From: Streptomyces sp. Ag109_O5-10
Lineage (GTDB): Bacteria; Actinomycetota; Actinomycetes; Streptomycetales; Streptomycetaceae
Length of the DNA stretch: 64,000 nt
NCBI RefSeq assembly: GCF_900105755.1
Contig: NZ_FNTQ01000001.1
Coordinates: 9,330,051-9,394,050 of the forward strand
Direction: 5' to 3'
This document shows positions 1 through 9,173 of the stretch, in pieces. The notes under the pieces were generated by a model. That model ran no database searches. It worked only from the letters and a program-made list of their open reading frames with translations, and was not told where the DNA came from. Each line of letters begins with the position of its first letter. The first letter of the stretch is position 1. The translations under genes were made by a program, and so were the position numbers.

Positions 1-398
1 GAGCACACCCGCGAGTGTCTCGGCGGCCTGGTCGAGCGAACATCACCGGAGAAAACCTGATCGACGAACTCGACCGCCTCGCACCGATGCGTGGCTACCC
101 GGCCGTGCTGCGTTGTGACAACGGCCCCGAGCTTGCCTGCGAGGCGATGGCCGACTGGGCCGGCGAACGGGTCGGGCTCGCCTTCATCCCGCCCGGCGAG
201 CCTTGGCGCAACGGATACGTCGAGTCGTTCAACAGCCGGGTCCGTGACGAATGCCTGAACGTCAACATCTTCTGGTCGCTGGCCCAGGGCCGAGTCGTGA
301 TCAGCGACTGGAAGGAGGACTACAACCAGCGCCGACGACATTCCTCGCTCGGCTTCCAAGCCCCAGCGGTCTACGCTGCCGCTTGCACCCGCCGATGA
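1..398 (+). pseudogene. IS3-family transposase, C-terminal fragment, frameshifted
   Basis: Integrase-core (DDE) end of an IS3-type OrfB transposase, the enzyme that would cut and join the element's ends. Visible are CDNGPE (catalytic Asp region), then GEPWRNGYVESFNSR with the catalytic Glu, and the terminal RRRHSSLGFQAPA. Codons from base 1 read EHTRECLGGLVER and then hit a stop at about base 58; the rest continues in another frame from about base 42. Only five bases lie where two codons are expected (about 37-42), so one base is missing. The N-terminal part is outside the window. A short copy of the same coding stretch recurs at 5460-5511 in the same orientation. Confidence 0.85.
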
Positions 399-689
399 AC
401 GACTTCCACCTACCGTGGATCAGTTCTCGGGTCCGGCCAATCGGCCGCTATCAGCTCATCGCCCGGGCGAGCGACCGCGTCCTGTTGGTGTGGGGTTCGG
501 TCTTCTTCGGCGACGTAAGGTGCGAATGTCGCGATTGCTCGCGGATGGCAGCGGCTCAGTGTGGGCGTCGCAGCGATCCATCCCAGCACCGCGCGGTCCT
601 GTAGCCCGAAGTCCAGACAGCGGACGACAGCCGCTGATCGGTCTCGTGTCGCCGGGAGAGGGGCAGCGATCAGGGCGAATCGGATTCCC

Positions 690-1157
690 TCAGCTAGGAC
701 CTTCTGCGTTTTCGAGCTTGGCCCAGATCCGGGTGAGGGCAGCGATGTCATCGTCGTTGAGGGGATCGACGAAATATTTCTTGACCGAATCTTCGAATGT
801 TCGTCTGACCGTCTCGGCGAAGTCCCGTCCGCTTTTGGTGAAGCTGATGAGCGACACTCGACCGTCGCCTTGGTCGGCTCCACGTTGTAGGTGCCCGGCA
901 TCGATCAGTCCCTGAACCAACCGTGATGCTCTGGTGGGGCTGACGCTGACGAGTTTGCCAGACAGACCTCGAACCGACTGAGGCTCGGCCTCCAGGAGCC
1001 AGCACAGGATCTCGACGGTGCTGAACGAGATCTTGTGCTGGTCCATCAGCACGGCGTCGATCCGCCCGGTGACCGTGGCGTGGGTGAACAGCAGCGCAAA
1101 CCAGCCGTTGACCTGGTCCGGGGAAATGATTCGCGGTTGCGACACGGGTGCCCTCAC
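690..1157 (-). CDS. MarR-family transcriptional regulator
   Basis: 155-residue winged-helix regulator of the MarR type, normally a dimer that releases DNA on binding a small phenolic or drug-like ligand. The helix-turn-helix lies around residues 60-85 (LSGKLVSVSPTRASRLVQGL) and the wing around 90-105 with the usual D-x-R turn (GDGRVSL). The length is normal for the family. The GTG at 1157 has no convincing ribosome site, and a GTG four codons later is possible. It is divergent from the SDR-MFS-LLM-reductase run starting at 1360, with a 14-base palindrome in the shared intergenic space, so it probably controls that run and perhaps itself. Confidence 0.88.
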   Translation of the reverse strand: MRAPVSQPRIISPDQVNGWFALLFTHATVTGRIDAVLMDQHKISFSTVEILCWLLEAEPQSVRGLSGKLVSVSPTRASRLVQGLIDAGHLQRGADQGDGRVSLISFTKSGRDFAETVRRTFEDSVKKYFVDPLNDDDIAALTRIWAKLENAEGPS

Positions 1158-1321
1158 GCTCGCCAGTGTACCCGAAATTTGATGCTCGCCCGTTTACATG
1201 CGCGCGCACGCATCTGTTACGGTAGGCATGCAGCTATGAACGGGAACCGATCCCGCTTGCGGAGCGCTACTCACAACCGGCGTCACCCCGCCGGCCCCAC
1301 GTAGCTCGCAGGTCCACACAT

Positions 1322-1335
1322 CGATCGGCCGATCG
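1322..1335. promoter_or_regulatory. Perfect 14-bp palindrome, candidate MarR operator
   Basis: CGATCGGCCGATCG is a perfect inverted repeat 25 bases upstream of the SDR start, with a further half-site (CGGCCGA) immediately after it. It lies between the divergent MarR gene and the SDR-led run. MarR proteins bind palindromes of this size. Assignment to this regulator is inferred from position only. Confidence 0.45.
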
Positions 1336-1359
1336 GCCGACAGAAAGGTAAAGGACAAC

Positions 1360-2094
1360 ATGCCCAAACTTGATGGCAAGGTCGCCGTGATCACTGGAGC
1401 GACCTCTGGGATGGCGTTGGCAACGGCCAAGTTGTTCGTCGCCGAAGGCGCCTACGTGTTCATCACCGGACGAGACAGGGACAGACTGGACGAGGCGGTC
1501 GCCGCCATCGGCCACAACGTGACAGGCGTACAGGCGGACTCGGGAAATCTGAACGACCTAGCTCGCTTGGCTGAGACCGTGCGGGAGTACCACGGACGAG
1601 TCGACGTCCTATTTGCGAGCGCTGGCCTCGGGTCGGTGTCCGACCCGTTGGGAAGCATCACCCCGGATACGTTCGATGCGATGGTGGGCGTGAACTTCCG
1701 CGGCACTGTGTTCACCGTTCAGTACCTGCTGCCGTTGATGAGCGACGGTGCGTCGATCATCCTGAACGGCACGACCAGCGCGACCAAGGGCATCCCCGGT
1801 GCCGGTGTCTACTCGGCGAGCAAGGCCGCCGTTCGTTCACTCGCGCGCACCTGGGCCGCGGAGCTGAAGGTCCGCGGTATCCGGGTAAATGTCGTCAGTC
1901 CCGGTTCGATCGACACCGCGCTCTTCAGCACCGTATCCCCCGAGTTTCGGGAGCAGATCACCGCCGCCATCCCGCTGGGACGGCTGGGCAGCAGCGAGGA
2001 AATCGGGACTGCTGCGCTGTTCCTGGCCTCCTCGGACTCCAGCTTCATCACCGGCGCAAACCTAGTCGTCGACGGCGGGTTCAGCCAGATCTAA
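1360..2094 (+). CDS. SDR-family NAD(P)-dependent oxidoreductase
   Basis: Classical short-chain dehydrogenase/reductase of 244 residues, a cytosolic Rossmann-fold enzyme that reduces or oxidises a carbonyl/alcohol with NAD(P)(H). The cofactor loop is TGATSGMA (residues 13-20, with Ala where the third Gly usually sits). The catalytic YSASK (Tyr-x3-Lys) follows a Thr/Ser-containing strand, and NVVSPGSIDT and the terminal VVDGGFS are family hallmarks. The ATG is preceded by GAAAGG at a good distance. It is first in a run with an MFS exporter, an LLM monooxygenase and an F420-type reductase. The substrate is unknown; the run looks like modification plus export of a small molecule. Confidence 0.92.
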   Translation: MPKLDGKVAVITGATSGMALATAKLFVAEGAYVFITGRDRDRLDEAVAAIGHNVTGVQADSGNLNDLARLAETVREYHGRVDVLFASAGLGSVSDPLGSITPDTFDAMVGVNFRGTVFTVQYLLPLMSDGASIILNGTTSATKGIPGAGVYSASKAAVRSLARTWAAELKVRGIRVNVVSPGSIDTALFSTVSPEFREQITAAIPLGRLGSSEEIGTAALFLASSDSSFITGANLVVDGGFSQI

Positions 2095-2163
2095 CGGCGA
2101 ACGCCGACCAGAGGAGTGCTCCCATGTCGGCGCTCCGACCTGACCGCACGAGGAGCAGAGAAA

Positions 2164-3705
2164 ATGGGCAGTAACGAGCTCTCCAGGGCCCCCGGCGTCT
2201 CCGTCGTCGCGAAAGCCGACGCAGCGCAATCGACAGTTCCACACAATCCCTACTACGAGCGACGGTGGATGGCTCTGGGCGTCGTCGTCATCGCCCAGAT
2301 CATGATCCTGCTGGATGCGACTGTCGTGAACGTGGCCCTGCCTTCGGCGCAGGCCGACCTGGGCTTCTCTGACGCCAACCGGCAGTGGGTCATCACTGCT
2401 TACGTGCTGGCCTTCGGTAGTTTGCTACCGCTTGGCGGCCGACTCGCCGACGCGTACGGCCGCAAGACCATGTTCATCGTGGGACTGCTGGGCTTCGCGA
2501 TTGCCTCCGCCGTCGGTGGCGCGGCCCCGAACATCGGCACGTTGATCACTGCCCGGGCCGTTCAGGGCGGGTTCGCCGCGATTCTCGCGCCGGCGGCGTT
2601 GTCGCTGATCACCGTGATCTTCATCGACCTCCGGGAGCTGAACAAGGCGTTCGGGATCTTCGGAGCGGTGTCCGGCAGCGCCGGCGCCATCGGCCTTCTG
2701 CTGGGTGGGTTGCTGACCGACTACGTCAGCTGGCGCTGGTGCATGTACGTGAACATCGTTCTCGCGGTCGTGGGGATAATCGGTGGACTCACATTGCTTC
2801 ACACCTCCACCGATCCCGACAAGCCCAAGCTTTCCGTGTCGAGCACTGTCGTCGGCTCGGCGGCAATCTTCGGGTTGGTCTTCGGATCGGCCAAGGCCCA
2901 GACCGACGGCTGGGGCTCGACGGTCACGCTGACCCCGCTCGTCGTCGGTGGTCTCCTGCTGGTCGGCTTCGTCGTGCTGCAGAAGGTCGACCGTTACCCG
3001 CTCATCCCGCTGCGCGTGCTCGCCGACCGCAACCGCAGTGCTGCCTATCTGACGCTCTTCCTGGCGAACGCGGCGGTGTTCGCAGTCTTCCTGTTCCTGA
3101 CGTACTACTTCCAGGGTGTGCTGAGCTACTCGCCGATCATGACCGGTGTCGCGTTCCTGCCGCTGATGGTCACGATCGGGGTGGTCGCGACGCTGACCCA
3201 GGGCGTGCTGCTGCAGCGCCTGACTATGCGGGTCATCGTCGCTGCTGGGTTGATCGCCTCCGGTGCCGGGGCGGCCTTGCTGGCCCAGGCCGATGCGGGC
3301 AGCCTGTACGCGGCCTGGGTGTTGCCCGGGCTGATCCTGATCGGAACCGGTATCGGCTCGGCCGCCGTCGTGGCCGTCGCGGTCGGGCAGTTGGGTGTCG
3401 AACCGCGCGACGCCGGCACCGCCGGGGCGCTCAACAACGTCTCCCAGCAACTCGGCTCGGCGCTCGGCGTCGCCTTGATCAGCACCTTCGTCGCTACCGC
3501 AACCCACCATTACCTGACCCACCATGGCAGCACGGCCCTTGTTGGTGCCACCGTGCACGGGTTCACTGTCGGCTTCTGGTGGGCCGCCGGCCTGTTCTGG
3601 GCCGCCGCTGTCATCTGCGGTGCTCTGATCCGCGGTGGCACCAGCCTTCACCACGAGGCCGGCCAGCCCGAGCCTCTCGACGAAATCGTCAGCGCCCTGA
3701 TCTGA
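2164..3705 (+). CDS. MFS transporter, DHA2 (14-TM, EmrB/QacA) family
   Basis: Proton-coupled drug or small-molecule exporter of the inner membrane, 513 residues. Motif C/D-like LDATVVNVALPSAQ opens TM1, the TM2-3 loop carries motif A (GGRLADAYGRKTMF), and hydrophobic segments continue to about residue 500, as expected for 14 helices. The ATG at 2164 is preferred over the upstream in-frame GTG at 2116 because CGAGGAG sits about 9 bases before it. It follows the SDR by 69 bases and precedes the LLM gene by 63, consistent with one transcript. A MarR regulator beside a DHA2 exporter is a common ligand-responsive efflux arrangement. A decayed relative lies at 62281-62806. Confidence 0.92.
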   Translation: MGSNELSRAPGVSVVAKADAAQSTVPHNPYYERRWMALGVVVIAQIMILLDATVVNVALPSAQADLGFSDANRQWVITAYVLAFGSLLPLGGRLADAYGRKTMFIVGLLGFAIASAVGGAAPNIGTLITARAVQGGFAAILAPAALSLITVIFIDLRELNKAFGIFGAVSGSAGAIGLLLGGLLTDYVSWRWCMYVNIVLAVVGIIGGLTLLHTSTDPDKPKLSVSSTVVGSAAIFGLVFGSAKAQTDGWGSTVTLTPLVVGGLLLVGFVVLQKVDRYPLIPLRVLADRNRSAAYLTLFLANAAVFAVFLFLTYYFQGVLSYSPIMTGVAFLPLMVTIGVVATLTQGVLLQRLTMRVIVAAGLIASGAGAALLAQADAGSLYAAWVLPGLILIGTGIGSAAVVAVAVGQLGVEPRDAGTAGALNNVSQQLGSALGVALISTFVATATHHYLTHHGSTALVGATVHGFTVGFWWAAGLFWAAAVICGALIRGGTSLHHEAGQPEPLDEIVSALI

Positions 3706-3768
3706 CGACACGCTGTGCGCGACCTCGCGTCGCGGCTGACCACGAACGAACGACTGAAGGAGACATCG

Positions 3769-4623
3769 ATGCCTGACTACGGTCATCCCCTGCGTTTCGC
3801 AACATTCATCGGTCCCACCAACTCCCCGCCGAGCCGTCCGGTCGAGTTGGCGCAGCTAAGTGAGCGGCTCGGCTTCGACTTCGTCACCTTCCAGGACCAT
3901 CCCTACCGGTCGAGCTTTCTCGATACCTGGACTCTGCTGAGCTGGGTGGCCGCGCGGACCGAGCGCATCGGAGTGTCCGGCAACGTGCTGAACCTGCCGC
4001 TGCGTCAGCCCCCCGCCGTACTCGCCCGCGCGGCGGCCAGCCTCGACCTGCTCTCCGGTGGACGGACCAGCCTCGGACTCGGAGCCGGCTTCTACTGGGA
4101 TGCCGTGCAGGCGATCGGCGGACGACGGCTGACCCCGCTACAGGGCGTTGCGGCACTCGACGAGGCAATCGACATCATCCGCGGGGTCTGGAATGCCGAC
4201 GGGCCCGGCGACGTGGATGTTGACGGCGAATTCTATTCGGTCCACGGCGCCGAGCGTGGACCCGCGCCCGCCCACGAGATCCCGATCTGGCTCGGCGCCC
4301 ACAAGCCGAAGATGCAGGCCTTGGTGGGACGCAAGGCCGATGGTTGGCTGCCGTCGCTGCCGATGATGGAGCCGGGCGGCCTGTCAAAGGGAAACGCGAT
4401 CATCGACGATGCCGCGGGGGCCGCCGGCCGCGATCCCCGCGAGATCACCCGTCTACTCAACATTTTCCCGGGCCAGCAGACTCAGGAGACACTGACCCAG
4501 CTGGCCGTCGAGGACGGTGTCAGCATCTTCATCCTGGCCAGCGACGACCCGGACGTAATCGAGCGCTTCGCCGCTGAAACCATCCCCGCGGTACGCGAAC
4601 ACGTCGCCCGCGAGCGCAACTAG
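3769..4623 (+). CDS. LLM-class flavin/F420-dependent oxidoreductase
   Basis: Luciferase-like monooxygenase superfamily protein of 284 residues, a TIM-barrel enzyme using FMN or coenzyme F420. Typical landmarks are LSERLGFDFVTFQDHPY near the start, ARTERIGVSGNVLNLPLRQP, LDLLSGGRTSLGLGAGFYW, and IPIWLGAHKPKMQALVGRKA. The ATG at 3769 is chosen because GAAGGAGA lies 8 bases upstream; an in-frame GTG at 3715 has no such site. The next gene resembles F420:NADP reductases, which suggests (but does not prove) that this enzyme uses F420. Confidence 0.9.
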   Translation: MPDYGHPLRFATFIGPTNSPPSRPVELAQLSERLGFDFVTFQDHPYRSSFLDTWTLLSWVAARTERIGVSGNVLNLPLRQPPAVLARAAASLDLLSGGRTSLGLGAGFYWDAVQAIGGRRLTPLQGVAALDEAIDIIRGVWNADGPGDVDVDGEFYSVHGAERGPAPAHEIPIWLGAHKPKMQALVGRKADGWLPSLPMMEPGGLSKGNAIIDDAAGAAGRDPREITRLLNIFPGQQTQETLTQLAVEDGVSIFILASDDPDVIERFAAETIPAVREHVARERN

Positions 4624-4723
4624 GCCGCGAGCCAATGCTGCATGGCCGAAGCGCTTGATGCAGCCCACCAGACCAGTAACACACTCCTTACCGGCAGCTC
4701 CATACACAGCAGAGGAACACGTC

Positions 4724-5341
4724 ATGACCACCATCAGCATTATCGGCTCGGGCAACATGGCCACCGTCATCGGCACCCGGGCAGCCAGGCGCGGCCACAC
4801 CGTCGAGCTCATGAGCCGCAACACCACCAAGGCTCAGGTACTGGCCGACCAAATCGGCCACGGAGCCACCCTCGGCGCGTTCGGCGCAACGCCGGGAGGT
4901 GACATCGTCATCGTGGCCGTCCCGTACACCGGCGCAGTCGACACGGTCACTCACTACGGCGACGCGCTTGCCGGCAAGATCCTCGTCGACATCTCCAATC
5001 CCTTCAACGCCGACGCCAGCGGACTCGCGACCACCCCAGACAGCTCGGCGGCCCAGGAGATCGCCGCTGCCGCCCCCGAGGGCACACCCGTCGTGAAGGC
5101 GCTGAACTCGGTCTTCGGCCACGTCCTCGCTCACGACACGCCCCTGGACGTTTTTGTTGCCGGCGACGACGCCGCAGCGAAGGCCCAAGTCGCGGCGTTT
5201 CTGGAGAGCATCGACTTGCGGCCCCTCGACACGGGAGGGCTCGAGATGGCTTCGGTCCTCGAATGGACCGGCATCCTGCTGATGGGGCTGGCCCGCAACG
5301 GCGCCGGCTTCGACATCGCCCTCGGCGCTGAAGTCCGCTGA
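4724..5341 (+). CDS. NADPH:F420 reductase-like NAD(P)-binding protein
   Basis: 205-residue Rossmann protein of the F420-dependent NADP oxidoreductase type, which would shuttle hydride between NADP(H) and F420. The dinucleotide loop IIGSGNMA (residues 5-12) is at the N-terminus, followed by VELMSRN. VDISNPFN and VVKALNSVFGHVL match the family's domain boundary. The ATG is preceded by AGAGGA. It is the last gene of the MarR-associated run and 119 bases upstream of an IS3 remnant. A simple reading is that it supplies reduced cofactor to the neighbouring LLM enzyme. Related proteins can also act as plain NADP-binding reductases. Confidence 0.82.
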   Translation: MTTISIIGSGNMATVIGTRAARRGHTVELMSRNTTKAQVLADQIGHGATLGAFGATPGGDIVIVAVPYTGAVDTVTHYGDALAGKILVDISNPFNADASGLATTPDSSAAQEIAAAAPEGTPVVKALNSVFGHVLAHDTPLDVFVAGDDAAAKAQVAAFLESIDLRPLDTGGLEMASVLEWTGILLMGLARNGAGFDIALGAEVR

Positions 5342-5459
5342 ACACCCTTTCGGTTTGGGCTGGCCGTTTCGGCTTTGCCGTGCTGACCGAGAGAGGTAAG
5401 TACGATACGACCTGAGTGATTGAGGGCAACCGTGACCAGGGACGCCGTTGCTAGGCCAC

Positions 5460-5511
5460 CTGAACATCAACATCTTCTGGTCGCTTGCCCAAGCCCGGGG
5501 ATCGGCGACTC
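5460..5511 (+). mobile_element. Remnant of the IS3 transposase gene
   Basis: About 50 bases match the transposase fragment at 255-311 nearly base for base (CTGAACATCAACATCTTCTGG against CTGAACGTCAACATC...), then weaken. It encodes LNINIFWSLAQAR. It lies in the same orientation as the copy at the left edge, so the two bracket the MarR-to-F420-reductase block. Confidence 0.7.
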
Positions 5512-5514
5512 GCG

Positions 5515-6066
5515 TCACTGGGCGTTGGGGTCACGCAGGCCAACTGCGTCATGCCGCCAGAACGGCTCTGCATAGACCAGCGTCCCCGTCATCCATGGCT
5601 CATGCTCCGGGAACCTGATGACCTGAAAGGCACCGTCCGGGATGCGCAGGGATGGCTTTCGGAAGCCCAGGCCACCACCGGGCACGAAGCCGAAACGCGA
5701 GTAATAGCCCGGATCACCCTCCAGGAAGACGAGCGGAACAGCCCGCTCGGCGAGGACCTCCAGTCCGTGTCGAACCAGGGCCGAGCCGATACCCCGCTGA
5801 TGGAGCTCGGGCATCACGGCCAAAGGGCTGAGGACTTGCACGTCAACCAGCCGGCGAGGCGCGTCGAGAAGACTGCGGGTGAACATGACATGCCCGACGA
5901 CCTGCCTGTCATGCTCGGCGACCAGCGAGAGACCGTCCTGGGGTGTGATGGTGTCCCGCAGGGTATCGACCAGGTCGGCCACGACAAGGCCATGGTCACC
6001 GAATGCCTGCAGGTGAACATCCCGCACGGCCTGCCTGTCGCTCGGAAGTTCTTCGCGAAGATCCAT
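5515..6066 (-). CDS. GNAT-family N-acetyltransferase
   Basis: 183-residue acyltransferase that would move an acetyl group from acetyl-CoA to an amine. The acetyl-CoA loop is visible as LHQRGIGSALVRHGL (Q/R-x2-G-x-G/A), preceded by LSPLAVMPE and followed by VFLEGDPGYYSRFGFVPG, a signature of the YhbS-like group. The ATG at 6066 (MDLREELPSD) is preferred; an in-frame GTG at 6102 would add 12 arginine-rich residues unlike the family. The 3' end is four bases from the IS3 remnant, so the gene may have been the landing site of a deletion or insertion, but it looks full length. Confidence 0.85.
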   Translation of the reverse strand: MDLREELPSDRQAVRDVHLQAFGDHGLVVADLVDTLRDTITPQDGLSLVAEHDRQVVGHVMFTRSLLDAPRRLVDVQVLSPLAVMPELHQRGIGSALVRHGLEVLAERAVPLVFLEGDPGYYSRFGFVPGGGLGFRKPSLRIPDGAFQVIRFPEHEPWMTGTLVYAEPFWRHDAVGLRDPNAQ

Positions 6067-6455
6067 GCCCGGAGGGTAAAGGTCCCTCCGGGCGGCTCGC
6101 ACACGGTTTTGGAACCGGAAGGACCCCCCACCAGTGACGGCTCATTTGCACACCGGACCAGTATCCGAACCGAACGCCCGCTCCCGATGGGGCTCCTTGA
6201 ATTCGGCTCTGTCCGCAGTTCCGTGAACGGACATATGGGAGGGAGCGAACGTGCCGCATGTGGCACTCTGACCGGATGGCAGAGAGCGACCGGGAGTGCC
6301 CGGTAGAGGGCTGGATCTGGAACGAGAACGTCAGGCCCTTCTTGGCGCTCTTGGCGCGTTACGCCGACTATGACTTCGATGGCACCGACTTGCAGGCGGT
6401 CGTGCACCAGACCCGTCATCTGACAAGGACGGTGGGCAGATTGCCCAGTTCGTCG

Positions 6456-6677
6456 ACGAGCCTGCGGGACACCTTCATCGCCGTTGCCCAGTTGGACGTC
6501 TTCCGCGACGAGAACCTCGACTTCGCGCAGCGTTTGATCGCCGCCGGCGTCCCGGTCGACCTGCACGTCTACGCCCACGCCTTCCACGCCTGGGACGTGT
6601 TCGCCCCGCAGTCAGCCCCCGCCAAAACCTTCGAACAGACCTGGCACGACTATCTGTGCCGCCACCTCCACAGCTGA
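6456..6677 (+). pseudogene. C-terminal remnant of an alpha/beta hydrolase
   Basis: The last ~70 codons read as the end of a hormone-sensitive-lipase-type esterase: TFIAVAQLDVFRDENLDFA, then AAGVPVDLHVYAHAFHAWD containing the catalytic Asp (LDVFRDE) and His (FHAWD) regions. The oxyanion HGGG and GDSAGG segments are absent. The open frame continues upstream to 6258 with sequence unrelated to the family, so the fragment appears joined to foreign DNA at about 6450. Confidence 0.6.
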
Positions 6678-7177
6678 AGAACCCCAATCGCGACACCGCC
6701 GCTGCCGACCTCGCCGGCGGCGGCGCACCGTGCTCCGGTCTTCCCGCCGAACCATCCCGGCCAAAGGTCCTCCTTCCCCCGGCATCCCGCCGACCGGCCT
6801 TCACGACTACGGATGTCGAGCATTGACTCAGCCGACAACCCAGGTATCCGTACCAAGGCAGGAGGCACCGGTGCTGTCGAAACCCACGACCATTTCGAAT
6901 GGTTTCCCAACGTCGGCTGCTTCTGAATCTGTGACCAAGTGATGCCCGTCGTCACGAACAAAGCCAGTCATGCCTCTCACTCCAGCGCCCCGGACTCCTC
7001 AGGATGCTGTGCCCTCTACGAGGCGAGCACAGGCCATTGTCGTTTCCCGAGAGCAGTCGGCGACAAGACGGGCAGTTCCTGCGTCGAGCGGTGTTCAGCC
7101 TGCGGTGAGCTGGCGGGTCTCTACTCGGAGGCCGTGGTAGACCTGCCGCCCATGGTCATCGCCCGGCCTGGTTCCGG
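6678..7177. other. Intergenic stretch, no supported gene
   Basis: Short open frames exist but none has family motifs, a ribosome site or consistent codon bias. It separates the hydrolase remnant from the end of the LysR gene. Confidence 0.5.
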
Positions 7178-8053
7178 TCAGCATGGCGGGGCGGCCAGGA
7201 CGGCCTTGGCAGCCAGCCGGAGATCCCTGATCATTGTATTCGGGTCGCCCTTGCGGCTGACCAGGACGACCTGGCTGGGGGGAGCACCCTCGATCGGGAC
7301 GGTGACGAGGTCGGGACGCAGTGAGCTGCGCCGATCGCCGACCGGTAGGACGGCGATCGCCCCGCCGCTCGCGACGAGTTCGAGCTTGTCCTCGTAGCTC
7401 TCAATCGGTGGCACGCCGGCCCCGAGGATCCGGTAGGACGTCCAGTCCGGGGTCTCGAACGCGCACGGGGCCGCCTCTTCGTCGGCCAGTTCTTCCGCGG
7501 TCACCGACGCGCGGTCGGCCCAGGGATGGCCGCGGGGGACCACGAGCATCCGGGGCTCCTCGTACAGGGGGGTCGTGGACACGTTGTCGGCGGCGAGCGG
7601 CAACGGGGTCCGCGCGATCAGGGCGTCGACGCGCTTGTCGGACAGTGCGCCGACGTCGCGGCAGCTCAGATGCCGGGTGGCGACCGCGGCGTCTGGGTGA
7701 CGGCGGCGCAGTTCCCGTACGGCGGCGGTGATCACCAGGTCCTCGACATAGCCGATGGTGATCCGTTCGGTCCGGGCTTGTTCACGGACGGCCAGTTCGG
7801 CCTGGCGGGCGGCCTGCAGCAGGGCTTGGGCCTGCGGGAGGAATGTCTGGCCGGCCGGAGTGAGCCGGGTGCCCTGGGGTGTGCGGTCCAGCAGTCGTGT
7901 GCCGAGATATTTCTCGAGCCGTTGGATCTGGCGGCTCAGCGCCGGCTGGGCTACGCGCAGGTCGGCGGCAGCCCGGCCGAAATGCTGGTGCGCCGCCACC
8001 ACGGTGAAGTAGCGCACCAGCCGCAGTTCCAGGTCCTGTCCGAGATCGTTCAC
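7178..8053 (-). CDS. LysR-family transcriptional regulator
   Basis: 291-residue LysR regulator. The N-terminal winged helix (residues 6-65) contains YFTVVAAHQHFGRAAADLRV and PALSRQIQRLEKYLG, followed by a linker helix and a periplasmic-binding-like effector domain ending VLVSRKGDPNTMIRDLRLAA. The start is GTG at 8053; the much longer open frame upstream is antisense to the neighbouring oxidoreductase and is not coding. It is divergent from that oxidoreductase, with 121 bases between the starts, the usual layout in which LysR activates the divergent gene in response to a pathway metabolite. No strong ribosome site is seen. Confidence 0.88.
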   Translation of the reverse strand: MNDLGQDLELRLVRYFTVVAAHQHFGRAAADLRVAQPALSRQIQRLEKYLGTRLLDRTPQGTRLTPAGQTFLPQAQALLQAARQAELAVREQARTERITIGYVEDLVITAAVRELRRRHPDAAVATRHLSCRDVGALSDKRVDALIARTPLPLAADNVSTTPLYEEPRMLVVPRGHPWADRASVTAEELADEEAAPCAFETPDWTSYRILGAGVPPIESYEDKLELVASGGAIAVLPVGDRRSSLRPDLVTVPIEGAPPSQVVLVSRKGDPNTMIRDLRLAAKAVLAAPPC

Positions 8054-8174
8054 CGTTGCAGAGTACGCGTCATGCTGTTTCGGAATGACCGGTTGCCGAA
8101 AGGGTCTTGGACGGCCATGCCGTCCAGGGCCTTGACTGAAGGAGCAACGTTTCCCTGAGAAAGCGACAGGCGCG

Positions 8175-9173
8175 ATGAAGGCGATCCAGTTCCACGAGGC
8201 GGGCGGGCCGGAAGTTCTGCGGTACGACGAGGTGCCGGTTCCCGAGATCGGTCCGGGCGAGGTGCTCGTGCGGGTGCACGCGGTGGGCATCAATCCGCCG
8301 GACTGGTACCTGCGTGAGGGGATGAAGGTCATGCCGGCCGAGATGAGGCCGGTGCTGGAGTTCCCCCTCATCCCCGGAACGGACATGTCGGGCGTGGTCG
8401 AGGCGGTCGCTCCGGACGTGTCCGGGTTCGCCGTCGGTGACGAGGTCTTCGGCATGCTGCGGTTCCCGGGATTCGACGGCCGGACGTACGCCGAGTACGT
8501 GGCCGCGCCGGCTTCTGACCTGGCTCACAAGCCGGCCGGTATCGACCACGTTGAGGCGGCCGGGGCGCCGATGGCCCTGCTGACGGCCTGGCAGTACCTG
8601 GTTGATCTCGGCCACGACGTGCCGTCTCCCTTCACCGGCCAGGTGCACCAGCCGGTGCCGATCACGCCAGGGATGACCGTGCTGGTCAACGGGGCCGCTG
8701 GTGGAGTGGGTCACTTCGCGGTGCAGCTGGCGAAATGGAAGGGGGCACACGTCATCGCGGTGGCCTCAAGCCGGCACGAGCAGTTCCTGCGCAAGCTCGG
8801 CGCCGATGAGTTCATCGACTACACCACGACGGAGGTCGCGGACGTGGTCAGCGGCGTCGACCTGGTGATCGACACCGTCGGTGGCCCGGACAGTTCACGT
8901 TTCCTGACCGTGCTCAAGGGCGGCGGCACCATGCTTCCGGTGTTCTTCGCCCAGTACGACCCGGAAGAGACGGCGCGTCTTGGCATCACCGTCTCGAACA
9001 TTCAGGTGCGTTCCAACGGCCCCCAGCTCGCCGAGATCGGGCGCCTGTTCGACCAGGGCGAGCTCCAGGTCGGGGTGGACAGCACCTACCCGCTTTCCGA
9101 AGCGGGCAGCGCACACGCGCGAGCCGTGCAGGGCCACATCCAGGGCAAGATCGTGCTGACGGTGGTCTCGTGA
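8175..9173 (+). CDS. NADPH:quinone oxidoreductase-type MDR enzyme
   Basis: 332-residue medium-chain dehydrogenase/reductase of the quinone-oxidoreductase branch, which reduces quinones or enones with NADPH. The GroES-like N-domain reads KAIQFHEAGGPEVLRYDEVP and GVNP-like GINPPDWYLREG. The nucleotide-binding motif is VLVNGAAGGVGHFAVQLAK (residues about 175-193). There is no cysteine set for structural zinc. LysR regulates from the opposite strand. The stop overlaps the start of the next gene by four bases, indicating translational coupling to an NTF2-like protein. Confidence 0.92.
   Translation: MKAIQFHEAGGPEVLRYDEVPVPEIGPGEVLVRVHAVGINPPDWYLREGMKVMPAEMRPVLEFPLIPGTDMSGVVEAVAPDVSGFAVGDEVFGMLRFPGFDGRTYAEYVAAPASDLAHKPAGIDHVEAAGAPMALLTAWQYLVDLGHDVPSPFTGQVHQPVPITPGMTVLVNGAAGGVGHFAVQLAKWKGAHVIAVASSRHEQFLRKLGADEFIDYTTTEVADVVSGVDLVIDTVGGPDSSRFLTVLKGGGTMLPVFFAQYDPEETARLGITVSNIQVRSNGPQLAEIGRLFDQGELQVGVDSTYPLSEAGSAHARAVQGHIQGKIVLTVVS

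Noticed and set aside
2425..3786. Long minus-strand open frame opposite the MFS gene
   Set aside because: Antisense shadow of a high-GC gene; no motifs or ribosome site, and the sense strand has a full family match.
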